NCBI RefSeq assembly: GCF_014650595.1
Contig: NZ_BMVG01000041.1
Location: 1 to 59,311, forward strand
Length of the DNA stretch: 59,311 nucleotides
Reading direction: 5' to 3'
From: Streptomyces alanosinicus
GTDB taxonomy: Bacteria; Actinomycetota; Actinomycetes; Streptomycetales; Streptomycetaceae
The notes under the pieces: model-generated
Seen by the model: only the letters and a program-made list of their open reading frames with translations
What the model was told of the DNA's origin: nothing
The model's database searches: none
Part shown: positions 26,051 to 36,408 of the stretch, one piece after another
How the letters are laid out: each line of letters starts with the position of its first letter
Position numbering within the stretch: position 1 is the first letter of the stretch
Position numbers and translations under genes: made by a program

Positions 26051-26054
<4 letters not shown>
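25270..26054 (-). pseudogene. 2-oxoacid (pyruvate-type) dehydrogenase E1 alpha, frameshifted and 3'-truncated
   Basis: The first frame has LLESMLRVRRFEERCVELY, IRGFMHLYIGEEAVAVGV, YREHGHALARG and GRGGSMHLFDAERRFYGGN. The second frame has the thiamine diphosphate motif GDGAFAEGEFHETANLAA and LLLVCENNLYAMGT, then FRAHSM and TAG. The frame changes in a run of seven G/C bases at about 25646-25652. The last 60 or so residues of E1 alpha, all of E1 beta, and the front of E2 are missing. ATG 26054 overlaps the stop of the acetyl-CoA synthetase gene (ATGA). The original complex would have oxidatively decarboxylated a 2-oxoacid to acyl-CoA. Confidence 0.8.
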
Positions 26055-27919
<1,865 letters not shown>

Positions 27920-27979
27920 GCCGGCCCTCCTTCCTTCGGGCCTTCTTCGACCATCCGCCCGGCCTGCTCCGTGCGCACT

Positions 27980-28014
27980 GGGTCGAACGGCCCATGTACC
28001 TGGCCGGACGGCTC
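27980..28014. promoter_or_regulatory. DevR/DosR-like tandem box upstream of the acetyl-CoA synthetase operon
   Basis: GGGTCGAACGGCCC (27980-27993) is a perfect match and identical to the 7798 site. TGGCCGGACGGCTC (28001-28014), with two mismatches, follows 21 bp on. The pair lies between the leftward operon (start 27919) and the rightward gene at 28078, so it can serve both. Confidence 0.6.
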
Positions 28015-28077
28015 AGGCCCACGGAGGCCGCTTTCCTGAGACGATGACCTGGGCACGCTTTCCGGGAGGTGCCACTC

Positions 28078-28489
28078 ATGGCGTCTCGGCTCCGGCTCAC
28101 ACTGCCGGGCGCGGGCGCGATGGCGTCCCCGCGTTGTGCACCGGCCGGCCTCCTGGTCGTCCGCGGCCGCCATTGTGTCGCGTTCGACGGCGGCCCGGAG
28201 GCGGAGCCGTCCGAGGGCCGGCTGGACGCCTGGCTCGTCACCGACGAGCACGCCGAACTCCGCTCCGCCCTGCGGCGTCTCGCCGCCGATTCCGCGGTGG
28301 CGTGGGCGGGCACGCTCCCGTGCGCGAGGTCGCGCCGCAGCGGCACGGAACCGGATCGGACGCCTGGTCCACGCGCACATCGGCCGCCCCTGTCTGCGGG
28401 CGATGGACGCGTGTCTGACGCCCGAGTACGGGGAGTGGGGCCGGGAGGGTCGCACGTACCTCCTCTCCCCACACCGCCGAGCGCGCTGA
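28078..28489 (+). CDS. Conserved-looking hypothetical protein, probably frameshifted near 28315
   Basis: ATG 28078 follows GGGAGGTG. The first frame gives LLVVRGRHCVAFDGGPE, RLDAWLVTDEHAELRSALRRL and ADSAVAWAGTLPCAR. The sequence in the second frame, RIGRLVHAHIGRPCLRAMDA then CLTPEYGEWGREGRTYLLSPH, has normal codon use and ends at 28489, while the first frame degenerates into Arg/Pro-rich codons. I therefore read one protein of about 136 aa with a single-base shift. I do not recognise the family. Its position between two box-controlled operons suggests the same regulon. Confidence 0.45.
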
Positions 28490-28514
28490 TCATCGCCGTC
28501 TCGGCCAGGCCAAG

Positions 28515-28528
28515 GGGACCAACGGACC
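28515..28528. promoter_or_regulatory. DevR/DosR-like box upstream of the hydrogenase operon
   Basis: GGGACCAACGGACC has one mismatch to GGGNC-N4-GNCCC; the wider GGGGACC-AAC-GGACCCC is also a near repeat. It lies about 115 bp before the hydB start codon. Confidence 0.45.
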
Positions 28529-28643
28529 CCGTGCGTGCCCGTATGGCTCTGTCGCTGCTCCGGCGATGCCGGAACGCTGTGGTCGTGGGCCTGAAAAGAC
28601 GGTGGGGATCTATGTGCCGTCCGTAGCGCTGTGGAGGTCGGTC

Positions 28644-29828
28644 ATGAGTCTCGACGCCGATGGGAACGCCTCCCCGGCCGCCGCGTCCGACGGGCTCGTC
28701 ATAAGCAGGGGCGGAATGGCCGCGCTGGTGGACGTACTGGTCAGGCGCGGTTTCACCGTGGTCGGGCCCACGGTGCGGGACGGTGCGATCGTGCTCGCGG
28801 AGCTGCGGTCGGCCGACGAGTTGCCGTACGGACGGGGCGTGGAGCTGGAGGCCGGGCGGTACCGGCTGCGGGAGCGGTCGGACGGCGCGGCCTTCGCGAA
28901 CTCGGCGGGCCCCCAGTCGTGGAAGGCCTTCCTGCATCCGTCGCGGGTACGGGAGTGGAGCGCCGACCGAGTGGGCGACGAGGTGGTCTTTACTGCCGAC
29001 CAGGTCACGCCTCCTCGGTACGCCTTCCTGGGCGTGCGTCCCTGCGATCTGCGGGCCATAGCCGTCCAGGACCGGGTGCTGACCGGTGGGGTGTACCGCG
29101 ACCCCGTCTACGAGGGGCGGCGCTCCGGCGCACTGCTGATCGTGGTCGAGTGCACGGAGCCCGGTGCCACCTGCTTCTGTGTCTCGATGGGCACCGGACC
29201 CGCCGCCTCTCCCGGCTACGACCTGGTGATGACCGAAGTGGTCGATGAGGACGGGCACCACTTCTGGGCCCGAAGCGGCAGTCCGGAGGGCGCCGAGATC
29301 CTGGCCGAACTGCCCGGCCACCCGGCCGACCCCGAAACCCAGGAGACGGCACGCGCAGGCGTTGCAGCAGCGGCGGACCGTATGGGACGGACCCTGCCCG
29401 AGGCCGATCTGCGGGAGCTGATGGCCGGAACGCTCGACGCGCCCCGCTGGGACGACGTCGCCGGACGGTGCCTGACCTGCGGAAACTGCACCATGGTGTG
29501 CCCGACCTGCTTCTGCACCACCACCGAGGACATCACGGACCTCACCGGCGACCACGCGGAACGGTGGCGGCTGTGGGACTCGTGCTTCGACCTGGACTTC
29601 TCCCAGCTGCACGGCGGCCCGGTCCGTGCCTCCTCGCGCAGCCGCTACCGGCAGTGGATGACCCACAAGCTGGGCACCTGGTACGACCAGTTCGGCTCGT
29701 CCGGCTGCGTGGGCTGCGGACGCTGCATCGTGTGGTGCCCGGTCGGTATCGACATCACCGAGGAAGCCGCCGCTCTGCACGATTGGACGCGGTCCGGGGC
29801 ACCGGAATCGGCACCGGAGTCACCATGA
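28644..29828 (+). CDS. hydB: [NiFe] hydrogenase group 3b, iron-sulfur subunit beta (HydB)
   Basis: The product is 394 aa. It carries two C-terminal ferredoxin-type 4Fe-4S motifs: CLTCGNCTMVCPTCFC and CVGCGRCIVWCPVGID. Upstream Cys include VRPCDLRAI and ECTEPGATCFCVSMG. This is the electron-transfer subunit between the FAD subunit and the small subunit in NADP-linked sulfhydrogenase-type enzymes (HydB/HyhB). ATG 28644 has GGAGG 8 nt upstream. Its stop overlaps hydG by 4 nt (ATGA). The gene order B-G-D-A is that of the archaeal and mycobacterial group 3b operons. Confidence 0.92.
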   Translation: MSLDADGNASPAAASDGLVISRGGMAALVDVLVRRGFTVVGPTVRDGAIVLAELRSADELPYGRGVELEAGRYRLRERSDGAAFANSAGPQSWKAFLHPSRVREWSADRVGDEVVFTADQVTPPRYAFLGVRPCDLRAIAVQDRVLTGGVYRDPVYEGRRSGALLIVVECTEPGATCFCVSMGTGPAASPGYDLVMTEVVDEDGHHFWARSGSPEGAEILAELPGHPADPETQETARAGVAAAADRMGRTLPEADLRELMAGTLDAPRWDDVAGRCLTCGNCTMVCPTCFCTTTEDITDLTGDHAERWRLWDSCFDLDFSQLHGGPVRASSRSRYRQWMTHKLGTWYDQFGSSGCVGCGRCIVWCPVGIDITEEAAALHDWTRSGAPESAPESP

Positions 29829-30643
29829 GCGCCGTGGCGCCCCCGCTGCCGTACCGCGTCGCCGACGCCTGGGACGAGACTGCCGATACCCGCTCGATCG
29901 AACTGGTACCGGCCGGGCGGGAGCTCCCGCCCTTCTCGCCGGGTCAGTTCGCGATGATCTACGCTTTCGGGGTCGGTGCGGTGCCCATCTCGGCCAGCGC
30001 CCTGCGCGGCCGCCACGGCGGTCTTGTGCACACCGTGCGCGCGGTGGGCGCGGTCTCGACCGCGCTGTGCCGACTGCGCTCGGGTGACACCGCCGGGCTC
30101 AGCGGGCCGTACGGCACCGGCTGGGACCTGGAGGCCGCAGTCGGCCACGATGTGCTGGTGATCGCGGGCGGCATCGGACTGGCTCCGTTGCGGCCGGTCG
30201 TGCACGCGGTCCTGGACCGGCCCGCCGCGTACGGTCGGCTCGTGATCCTGGTGGGCGCCCGTACCCCCGCCGACCTGGTCTACCGGGACGAGATCGAGAG
30301 CTGGCGCGGCCCGGCCCGGGTGGAGGTGACCGTCGACCGCCCCGGCCAGGGCTGGCGCGGTGCGGTGGGCGTGGTCACCACGTTCCTCGACCATCTCGAC
30401 CTGAGACCCGACCGGACCAGCGCGCTGGTGTGCGGGCCCGAGGTGATGATGCGGCACACGGCACGTGACCTCGTGGCCCGGGGCCTGGTCCCGCACCGCG
30501 TCCAGGTGTCCTTGGAACGGAACATGCACTGCGCCACCGGCCACTGCGGCCACTGCCAGCTCGGCCCGCTCCTGCTGTGCCGCGACGGGCCGGTCGTCGG
30601 CTACGACCGCGTTGCACAGCTGCTCCTCGTGAGGGAGTTGTGA
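29825..30643 (+). CDS. hydG: [NiFe] hydrogenase group 3b, FAD/NAD(P)-binding subunit gamma (HydG)
   Basis: The product is 272 aa and ferredoxin-NADP-reductase-like. FAD domain: ELPPFSPGQFAMIYAFG and VPISASAL. Nucleotide domain: VLVIAGGIGLAPLRPVV and ALVCGPEVMMRHTARDL. The C-terminal 2Fe-2S loop is MHCATGHCGHCQLG plus a fourth Cys in LLLCRDGPV. It passes electrons between NADP(H) and HydB. ATG 29825 overlaps the hydB stop. It sits one base before hydD. All residues needed for cofactor binding look intact. Confidence 0.92.
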   Translation: MSAVAPPLPYRVADAWDETADTRSIELVPAGRELPPFSPGQFAMIYAFGVGAVPISASALRGRHGGLVHTVRAVGAVSTALCRLRSGDTAGLSGPYGTGWDLEAAVGHDVLVIAGGIGLAPLRPVVHAVLDRPAAYGRLVILVGARTPADLVYRDEIESWRGPARVEVTVDRPGQGWRGAVGVVTTFLDHLDLRPDRTSALVCGPEVMMRHTARDLVARGLVPHRVQVSLERNMHCATGHCGHCQLGPLLLCRDGPVVGYDRVAQLLLVREL

Positions 30644-30644
30644 C

Positions 30645-31511
30645 ATGGTCACCCATCTCCGAGCGGCCACCGAGCCCGGACCGGCCACCGACCCACGGCC
30701 GACGCTCGCCGTGTGGAAGTTCGCCTCCTGCGACGGCTGCCAGCTGACCTTGCTCGACTGCGAGGATGAACTCCTCGGCCTCACCGAGCGGGTACGTATC
30801 GACCACTTCCTGGAGATGACCCCGGCCGAGGGCGCCGACGGGGAGCGCGCGCGGCTGGCCGGCCGGGGGCCGTACGACCTCTCCCTGGTCGAAGGGTCGA
30901 TCACCACCGCCGAGGACGCCGAGCGGATCCAGCACGTCCGTCGCATCTCCCGGTACCTGGTGACCATCGGAGCCTGTGCCACCGCGGGCGGCATCCAGGC
31001 ACTGCGCAACTTCACCGACGTCGACGAGTTCCTCGACGCGGTGTACGCCCAGCCGGAGTACATCGGCACGCTGGAGACCTCGACACCGATCTCGGCCCAC
31101 GTCCCGGTCGACTTCGAACTGCGCGGCTGCCCCATCGACCGCCGCCAGCTCCTCGAAGTCATCACCGCCCACCTGGCCGGACGCAGGCCCCAGATCTCCA
31201 GCCACAGCGTCTGCTTCGAGTGCAAGAGACGCGGCACCACCTGCATCACCGTGGCCCACGGCACCCCCTGTCTGGGCCCGGTCACACACGCCGGGTGCGG
31301 CGCGATCTGCCCCGCCTTCGGACGTGGGTGCTACGGCTGCTTCGGACCGATGAGCAAGCCCAACCTGCGCTCCATGGTCGCGCAATTGCGCCACGACGGG
31401 ATGAGCGAGCGCGACATCCAGCGTGTCTTCCGCACCTTCAACGCCGCTTCGCCGGAATATGCCCCCGTACCCGATCTCGCGGCCGAGGGGCAGCACAGCT
31501 CCCGGGCCTGA
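30645..31511 (+). CDS. hydD: [NiFe] hydrogenase group 3b, small subunit delta (HydD)
   Basis: The product is 288 aa. The proximal cluster ligands lie in ASCDGCQLTLLDC (Cys 29 and 32), IGACATAGGIQAL and CLGPVTHAGCG; further Cys for the medial and distal clusters lie in SVCFECKRRGTTC and GAICPAFGRGCYGCFGP. There is no Tat signal, so the enzyme is cytoplasmic, as expected for group 3. ATG 30645 follows the hydG stop by one base. It pairs with the large subunit 26 bp downstream. Confidence 0.93.
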   Translation: MVTHLRAATEPGPATDPRPTLAVWKFASCDGCQLTLLDCEDELLGLTERVRIDHFLEMTPAEGADGERARLAGRGPYDLSLVEGSITTAEDAERIQHVRRISRYLVTIGACATAGGIQALRNFTDVDEFLDAVYAQPEYIGTLETSTPISAHVPVDFELRGCPIDRRQLLEVITAHLAGRRPQISSHSVCFECKRRGTTCITVAHGTPCLGPVTHAGCGAICPAFGRGCYGCFGPMSKPNLRSMVAQLRHDGMSERDIQRVFRTFNAASPEYAPVPDLAAEGQHSSRA

Positions 31512-31537
31512 CACAGACCCCACCCCGAAAGGCCCGC

Positions 31538-32884
31538 ATGAACCAACGCGGAACTCATGTCCTGCGACTGGACGCGCTGGCCAGGGTGGAAGGCGAAGCG
31601 GCTCTCCGCCTGCGCGTCGAGGACGGTTCCGTCACCGAGACGCGTCTGAGCATCTACGAACCTCCCCGCTTCTTCGAGGCCTTCCTGACCGGCCGAGGCC
31701 ACACCGAACCCCCCGACATCACCGCTCGCATCTGCGGCATCTGCCCGGTCGCCTACCAGATGAGCGCCTGCCAGGCGATCGAGGACGCCTGCGGTGTCAC
31801 GGTGGACGGTCCTCTCGCGGAGCTGCGCCGCCTGCTGTACTGCGGTGAGTGGATCGAGAGCCACACCCTGCACATCTCTCTGCTGCACGCTCCGGACTTT
31901 CTCGGCCACGCGGATGCAGTGGGCCTGGCCCGCGAGCAACGACCCGCCGTGGAACGCGGCCTGAGACTCAAGCAGACCGGCAACGCGATCCTCGAACAAC
32001 TCGGCGGCCGCCCCATCCACCCGGTCAATGTCCGGGTCGGCGGTTTCTACCGGACGCCGGCCCCGGAGGACCTCCGCCCGCTGGCGGAACGGCTGCGGCA
32101 GGCCCGGGAGGACGCGCTGGAGACCGTCCGCTGGGTGGCGGCCTTCGACTTTCCCGACGCCGAGTGCGACCACGACCTGTTCGCGCTGCGTGACCCCGGC
32201 CGCTACGCCGTCGACTCCGGAACACCGGCGGTCATGGTCGGCCATGACCAGGGCACGGCGCCGCGCGAGATCCAGCTCGCCGCCTTCGAACAGCACGTCC
32301 AGGAAGGGCAGGTGCCGCACTCCACCGCTCTGACGGCCACGCTCGACGGCCGCCGCTACCTGACCGGTCCGCTCGCCCGCTATGCGATCAACGGCCGGTG
32401 GCTGCACCCCCTGGCCGCCGAGGCGGCGCGGGACGCCGGGCTGGGGGACCCGCTGACCGGCGCCGTCTGCGACAACCCCTTCCGGAGCATCGTCGTACGC
32501 GCCGTGGAAGTGGTGCAGGCCGTCGAGGAGGCCCTGCGGATCATCGACGGCTACGAACCACCTCCCCGGCCGGCCGTCGAGGTCCCGCCGCGCCAGAGCC
32601 TCGGCCGCGGGGCCACCGAGGCGCCCCGGGGGCTGCTGTACCACCGCTACGCCCTCACGGAGGACGGCACGCTCACCGAAGCCCGTATCGTCCCGCCCAC
32701 GGCCCAGAACCAGAAGGCCATCGAAGAGGATGTGCGCAGGGCGGTCCAGGCCCGCCTGGACAGGGACGGACCGGCCGCGGACGACGACGAACTCACCCAC
32801 CTGTGCGAACGAGCCATTCGCAACCATGATCCCTGCATCTCCTGCGCCGCCCACTTCCTCGACCTGACCGTGGAACACACATGA
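31538..32884 (+). CDS. hydA: [NiFe] hydrogenase group 3b, catalytic large subunit alpha (HydA)
   Basis: The product is 448 aa. The N-terminal L1 motif RICGICPVAYQMSA (64-77) and C-terminal L2 motif DPCISCAAHFL (431 on) give the four Cys that bind the Ni-Fe centre. A short tail after the L2 His (LDLTVEHT) is the part normally removed by the maturation protease, which is encoded next and overlaps by 4 nt. Group 3b enzymes reversibly couple H2 to NADP(H) and can reduce sulfur. In M. smegmatis the homologous Hyh enzyme is induced by hypoxia. The Hyp maturation proteins are not encoded in this window. Confidence 0.94.
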   Translation: MNQRGTHVLRLDALARVEGEAALRLRVEDGSVTETRLSIYEPPRFFEAFLTGRGHTEPPDITARICGICPVAYQMSACQAIEDACGVTVDGPLAELRRLLYCGEWIESHTLHISLLHAPDFLGHADAVGLAREQRPAVERGLRLKQTGNAILEQLGGRPIHPVNVRVGGFYRTPAPEDLRPLAERLRQAREDALETVRWVAAFDFPDAECDHDLFALRDPGRYAVDSGTPAVMVGHDQGTAPREIQLAAFEQHVQEGQVPHSTALTATLDGRRYLTGPLARYAINGRWLHPLAAEAARDAGLGDPLTGAVCDNPFRSIVVRAVEVVQAVEEALRIIDGYEPPPRPAVEVPPRQSLGRGATEAPRGLLYHRYALTEDGTLTEARIVPPTAQNQKAIEEDVRRAVQARLDRDGPAADDDELTHLCERAIRNHDPCISCAAHFLDLTVEHT

Positions 32885-33363
32885 GCGGCCGGGTCGTGGT
32901 GATCGGCGTGGGCAATCCCCTGCGCGGTGACGACGGGGTCGGCCCGGCGGTGGTGGAGGCGTTGCGGGGCCGGGTTCCAAACGACACCGTGTTGGTGGTC
33001 AGCGACGGTGAACCTGCGCGCATGCTCGACCTGTGGCGCGGCGCGGACACCGTGGTCGTCGTGGAAGCCCTCCGCACGCCGCAGGCCCGGGCAGGCGAGC
33101 TGCACACCTTGACCCCGGCGGAAGCGGCCGGCCACGCACGGGGCACGGCAAGCACCCATGCCTTCGGTCTGGGGCAGTGCCTGGCCCTGGGGGAGGCCCT
33201 CGACCAGCTGCCGCCAAGGCTTGTGGTGCACGCTGTGGAGATCGCCGACGTCGCACTCGGCGCCGCGCTGAGCGACGCGGTGCGTACGGCGCTCCCCGAA
33301 TTGATCGACCGGGCCACCGCCTCCGTACGACAGGCGAACGAACGGCACCACGAGCCGTCGTAG
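32881..33363 (+). CDS. Hydrogenase maturation endopeptidase (HyaD/HycI family)
   Basis: The product is 160 aa. It starts with the family motif VVVIGVGNPLRGDDGVGPAV (nickel-sensing acidic residue in GDDG). A His in ASTHAFGLGQCLAL matches the third nickel ligand. At the middle ligand site the usual Asp of VVVDA is Glu (VVVVEALR), a conservative change. The enzyme clips the C-terminal tail of HydA after nickel insertion. ATG 32881 overlaps the hydA stop, so the two are made together. It is the last gene of the operon; tandem DevR-like boxes for the next USP begin 2 bp after its stop. Confidence 0.9.
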   Translation: MSGRVVVIGVGNPLRGDDGVGPAVVEALRGRVPNDTVLVVSDGEPARMLDLWRGADTVVVVEALRTPQARAGELHTLTPAEAAGHARGTASTHAFGLGQCLALGEALDQLPPRLVVHAVEIADVALGAALSDAVRTALPELIDRATASVRQANERHHEPS

Positions 33364-33364
33364 G

Positions 33365-33399
33365 GGGCCGAAGGTCCTGCGACGCGGGCCGAAGCGCCC
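33365..33399. promoter_or_regulatory. DevR/DosR-like tandem box upstream of USP 33488
   Basis: GGGCCGAAGGTCCT (33365-33378) and GGGCCGAAGCGCCC (33386-33399) each have one mismatch to GGGNC-N4-GNCCC and are 21 bp apart. They start 2 bp after the protease stop and about 90-120 bp before the USP start. Confidence 0.55.
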
Positions 33400-33487
33400 T
33401 CGCGACTCCGGTCACAGCGGTGCGACGGTGAAGTTCGCCCCCATGTGCCTGCACGATGTGACGGCTCCACGAAAGGCGGTGGGGAAC

Positions 33488-34368
33488 ATGACACTCCCTC
33501 TGGTGGTGGGCGTCGACGGATCGGACTCATGTCTCCTGGCGGTCGACTGGGCCGTGGACGAAGCCGTACGCCACGGTCTTGCGCTCAGACTGGTCTACGC
33601 CTCCCTCTGGGAGCACTACGAGGGCGGCCTGCCCTCAGTAGGCCACGAGCGTCCCTCCGAGCAGGTGCTGGCGGAGCACATCGTGGCCTCCGCGGCCGAC
33701 CGTGCAGCGCGGCGCAACACCGATGTGAAGGTCACCACCGACATCATCCCCAAGGACGCGGCGGACGCCCTCGTACGCGAGGGCAATCATGCCTTCGCCG
33801 TGGTGACGGGGTCCCGTGGCCGTGGTCCGCTCCGCTCCACGGCCTGCTGCTCGGGTCGGTCGGTCTGGCCGTGGCGGCCCGGGCACACTGCCCGGTGATC
33901 GTGGTCCGGGGTGATCGGGCGGGCCTGGCGGGTATGCACGAGCGGATCCTGCTCGGCGTGGGCGAAGCCGACACGTGTGCCGAGGCCGTGCGGTTCGCCT
34001 TCCGGGAGGCCGAGCTGCGCGGTTGCATCCTGGACGTGGTGCGTGCCTGGCGCAGGCCCGTCTACGACGTGAGCGGTGACCGGTTGTCGGCCGCAGGACC
34101 GGCAGAAGAGTACGGAAGGCGAGCCGCCGCGCTCCTCGACGCTCAGCTCGAACCCGTGAGCGCCGCTTACCCGCACGTCCGGACACGCCCGGCGACGGTT
34201 GAGGGCCCCGCGGGGAAGATCCTCGTGGACCGGTCGGCGGCCGCGGATCTCGTGATCACCGGAGCACGGCGCAGAACGGGCCACTTCGGGCTCCAGCTCG
34301 GCCGGGCCAGCCACACACTGCTGCACCATGCCCAGTCTCCGGTCGCGGTCGTACCGCAGAGGCACTGA
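33488..34368 (+). pseudogene. Two-domain universal stress protein broken by a 5-bp duplication
   Basis: Domain 1 reads LPLVVGVDGSDSCLLAVDW and FAVVTGSRGRGPL. The frame then shifts, and HGLLLGSVGLAVAARAHCPV, RILLGVGEADTCAEAV and the second ATP site GARRRTGHFGLQLGRASHTL continue in another frame to a stop at 34368. The cause is visible: CGCTC at 33828-33832 is repeated at 33833-33837, and removing one copy restores one 292-residue USP. ATG 33488 follows GGTGGGGAAC. If real, translation ends at 33898 after domain 1. It is closely related to the USP at 18848. Confidence 0.85.
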
Positions 34369-34405
34369 CGTCACGACCGAGGCATGGGGCCCGCGGGTCT
34401 CGCGC

Positions 34406-34618
34406 TCAGCCGAACAGACTCCGCACCCGGATCGTCTCGACGCGCCGCCACGTGCCGTCGGGCAGCAGCACCCGATCGCCACCCGCACTGCGGGCCTGCG
34501 AGCGGATGGAGCCGGCCGTGGGCCGCATGACCCCGCGCCGCGTCTTCCCGGCCCACGGCAACACGGCACCACAGATGGCGCGCTCAGCACGCGAGTCGAC
34601 TCGGGTGCGCTTGCTCAT
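34406..34618 (-). CDS. Small basic protein of unknown function
   Basis: The product is 70 aa and rich in Arg, with MSKRTRVDSRAERAICGAV at the start and a C-terminal GDRVLLPDGTWRRVETIRV that looks like a small beta-hairpin or SH3-like end. A GGAGGG site stands 5 nt before ATG 34618. I do not recognise the family. It is divergent from the Rv1733c-like gene with two DevR-like boxes between them, so it probably belongs to the same regulon. It has no membrane segment. Confidence 0.6.
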   Translation of the reverse strand: MSKRTRVDSRAERAICGAVLPWAGKTRRGVMRPTAGSIRSQARSAGGDRVLLPDGTWRRVETIRVRSLFG

Positions 34619-34673
34619 CGTCCCTCCGTACACAGCATTACTCCTGCCTACTCCTGGGGCACCCGGTCGGGTG

Positions 34674-34707
34674 GGGCCGAACGGCACTCAAGAGGACCGT
34701 GGGGCCC
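34674..34707. promoter_or_regulatory. DevR/DosR-like tandem box between small ORF and Rv1733c-like gene
   Basis: GGGCCGAACGGCAC (34674-34687) and GGACCGTGGGGCCC (34694-34707), one mismatch each to GGGNC-N4-GNCCC, exactly 20 bp apart, in the 164-bp divergent intergenic region. Confidence 0.6.
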
Positions 34708-34782
34708 ATACCCGGCGGATCTGCGGCGAGGGACGGTGAGAGGGCACACGGAACCGACGACTCCAGAGCGGAGGGCCGTGCC

Positions 34783-35409
34783 ATGCGGACCCCCGATCCC
34801 TCCAGTCACCGGCCCGCCTCCGGCCCGCCCGGCAAGCGGGCGCCGCACGGACCCGACGGCCCACCGAGCCCCCTGGAACGGCCGGCGGACCGGCTGGAGG
34901 GCAGACTTCGCGTCGTCCTGGCGGCCGTCGCCCTCGTGGTTCTGCCGCTGACGGCGTGGGCCGCCGGGCAGGCGGTGTACAGCCACTACGCACATGCACG
35001 GCAGACGATGCCGGCGCGCCTGCATCCCGTCACCGCGCGTCTGGTGACCGACGCACGGTCGGCCGGCGACCGCGCAGGAGCGCAGTCCGGTTTCCACGCG
35101 CTGGTGCGCTGGAGCGACCGGGACGGTGGCCATAAGGGCGTCGCGCCGGTGCGGGCCTGGCTCCACCGGGGGGCTGCCACGACCGTGTGGCTGGATGCCC
35201 GGGGCGCCATCGCCACGCCGCCCGAGCGCCGGGACTTCGCGGCGACGGCCGGTGCGGCGGTGGCCTTCGCGACCGCGTTCGGCGGCGTTGCCTCCGCCTA
35301 CGGCCTTTGGTGGGCCGTCGGCAGAAGCATGGACCGCCGCCGTCTCTCCCAGTGGGGCCGCGAGTGGGAACGCGTCGAGCCCGGCTGGGTGACGCGCTAC
35401 AGCCGCTGA
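34783..35409 (+). CDS. Rv1733c-like two-TM membrane protein
   Basis: The product is 208 aa. It has a Pro-rich cytoplasmic start, TM1 (LRVVLAAVALVVLPLTAWAAG, about 43-64), an external domain of about 80 residues ending GAIATPPERRDF, TM2 (ATAGAAVAFATAFGGVASAYG) and a basic tail RRRLSQWGREWERVEPGW. This layout and the WxxEWxxVEP end match the Rv1733c family, a DosR-regulon membrane antigen in M. tuberculosis. A GGAGGG site precedes ATG 34783. A decayed relative is at 58411-58965. Molecular function is unknown. Confidence 0.82.
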   Translation: MRTPDPSSHRPASGPPGKRAPHGPDGPPSPLERPADRLEGRLRVVLAAVALVVLPLTAWAAGQAVYSHYAHARQTMPARLHPVTARLVTDARSAGDRAGAQSGFHALVRWSDRDGGHKGVAPVRAWLHRGAATTVWLDARGAIATPPERRDFAATAGAAVAFATAFGGVASAYGLWWAVGRSMDRRRLSQWGREWERVEPGWVTRYSR

Positions 35410-35428
35410 CGGCAGTGCGGGGTCCCCG

Positions 35429-36408
35429 TCACTGGAGGGCCGCGTGGATCTCCTGCTCGGTGGCCTCGTGCCGGACGAGCAGGAGTTCGTCGCCGGGCAG
35501 CAGTCGTACCTCAGGACCCGGGACGGTGGGCCGGCCGTCGCGTACGACGGTGGCGACCACGGTGCCGGCAGGCAGGGCGATCTCGCCCAGGGTGTGCCCC
35601 GCGGCCCGGGACTGCGGTGATCGCGGTCTCGATGACCTCGACGCCTGCCGCCTCGTTGACGCGCGCGGCCACCCGTCCCACCCCGAACTGTCCTTTCGCG
35701 AGCAGGCTGATGACGAGGTTGTCCTCGTCGCGGCCGGTGGCTGCCATGACGAGATAGGAGGTGAGGGCTCCCGCGTCCGCCAGCACATTCGGCTCGAAGG
35801 CGTCGCCGGCCAGGAGGCGCACCTGCGGCAGACTCCTGAGCTCGGCCACCCGGTCGTCGTCGGACTCGACGAGGGTGACGTCGTTGCGCGCGGCGGACAG
35901 CACCTGGGCGATCTGGGTGCCGAGCCGGCCCGCGCCGGCGATGCGGACCTTCGCGTTCCCAGCTCCTTGTCGAGGAAGCCGCGCAGTCGGCCCAGCGCGG
36001 TGGCGGCGGCGAAGGTGACCAGGTCTCCGGGCTCGGCGAGGACACCATGGGCGGGAAGCAGTGGGCGGCCGCCCAGTTCGGGGGTGAGGTGGCGGTACAG
36101 CAGCATCTGGTGGATGCGGGCGAGGACGACCGGGACCCGGTACGTCTCCTTGGCGGTCCGTGCGCTGACGATGTTGCTGTTGTCCCCGGAGGCGACCGCG
36201 ACGAAGGCGTCCGCGTGGGCGATTCCGGCCGCTTCCAGCACGGAGCCGGCTGAAGCCGTTGCCCACGTGGAAGGCGCCGGGAAAGCCCGGAGACATCAGT
36301 CGGCGCGCCTTCGGCTGCCGGTCGATGAGGTACGTCGTGGCCCTCGGTGACCAGCCGTGTGGCGGGGGCGGAACCGCCCCGGCCGCAGCCCGCAATGATC
36401 ACTCTCAT
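35429..36408 (-). pseudogene. TrkA-type potassium regulator (two RCK domains), multiply frameshifted
   Basis: The pieces in order are MRVIIAGCGRGGSA (first nucleotide motif), YLIDRQPKARRLM, AGIAHADAFVAVASGDNSN, RIHQMLLYRHLTPELGG, then KVRIAGAGRLGTQIAQVLS (second RCK), VTLVESDDDRVAELRSLPQV, VMAATGRDEDNLVISLLAKG and the TrkA_C end RLLPGDELLLVRHEATEQEI. Together they form a normal two-RCK TrkA, but at least four frame changes occur (about 36330, 36245, 35950 and 35600). It would gate K+ uptake in response to NAD(H). Its start overlaps the end of the cation ATPase remnant, and both are broken. Confidence 0.8.
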
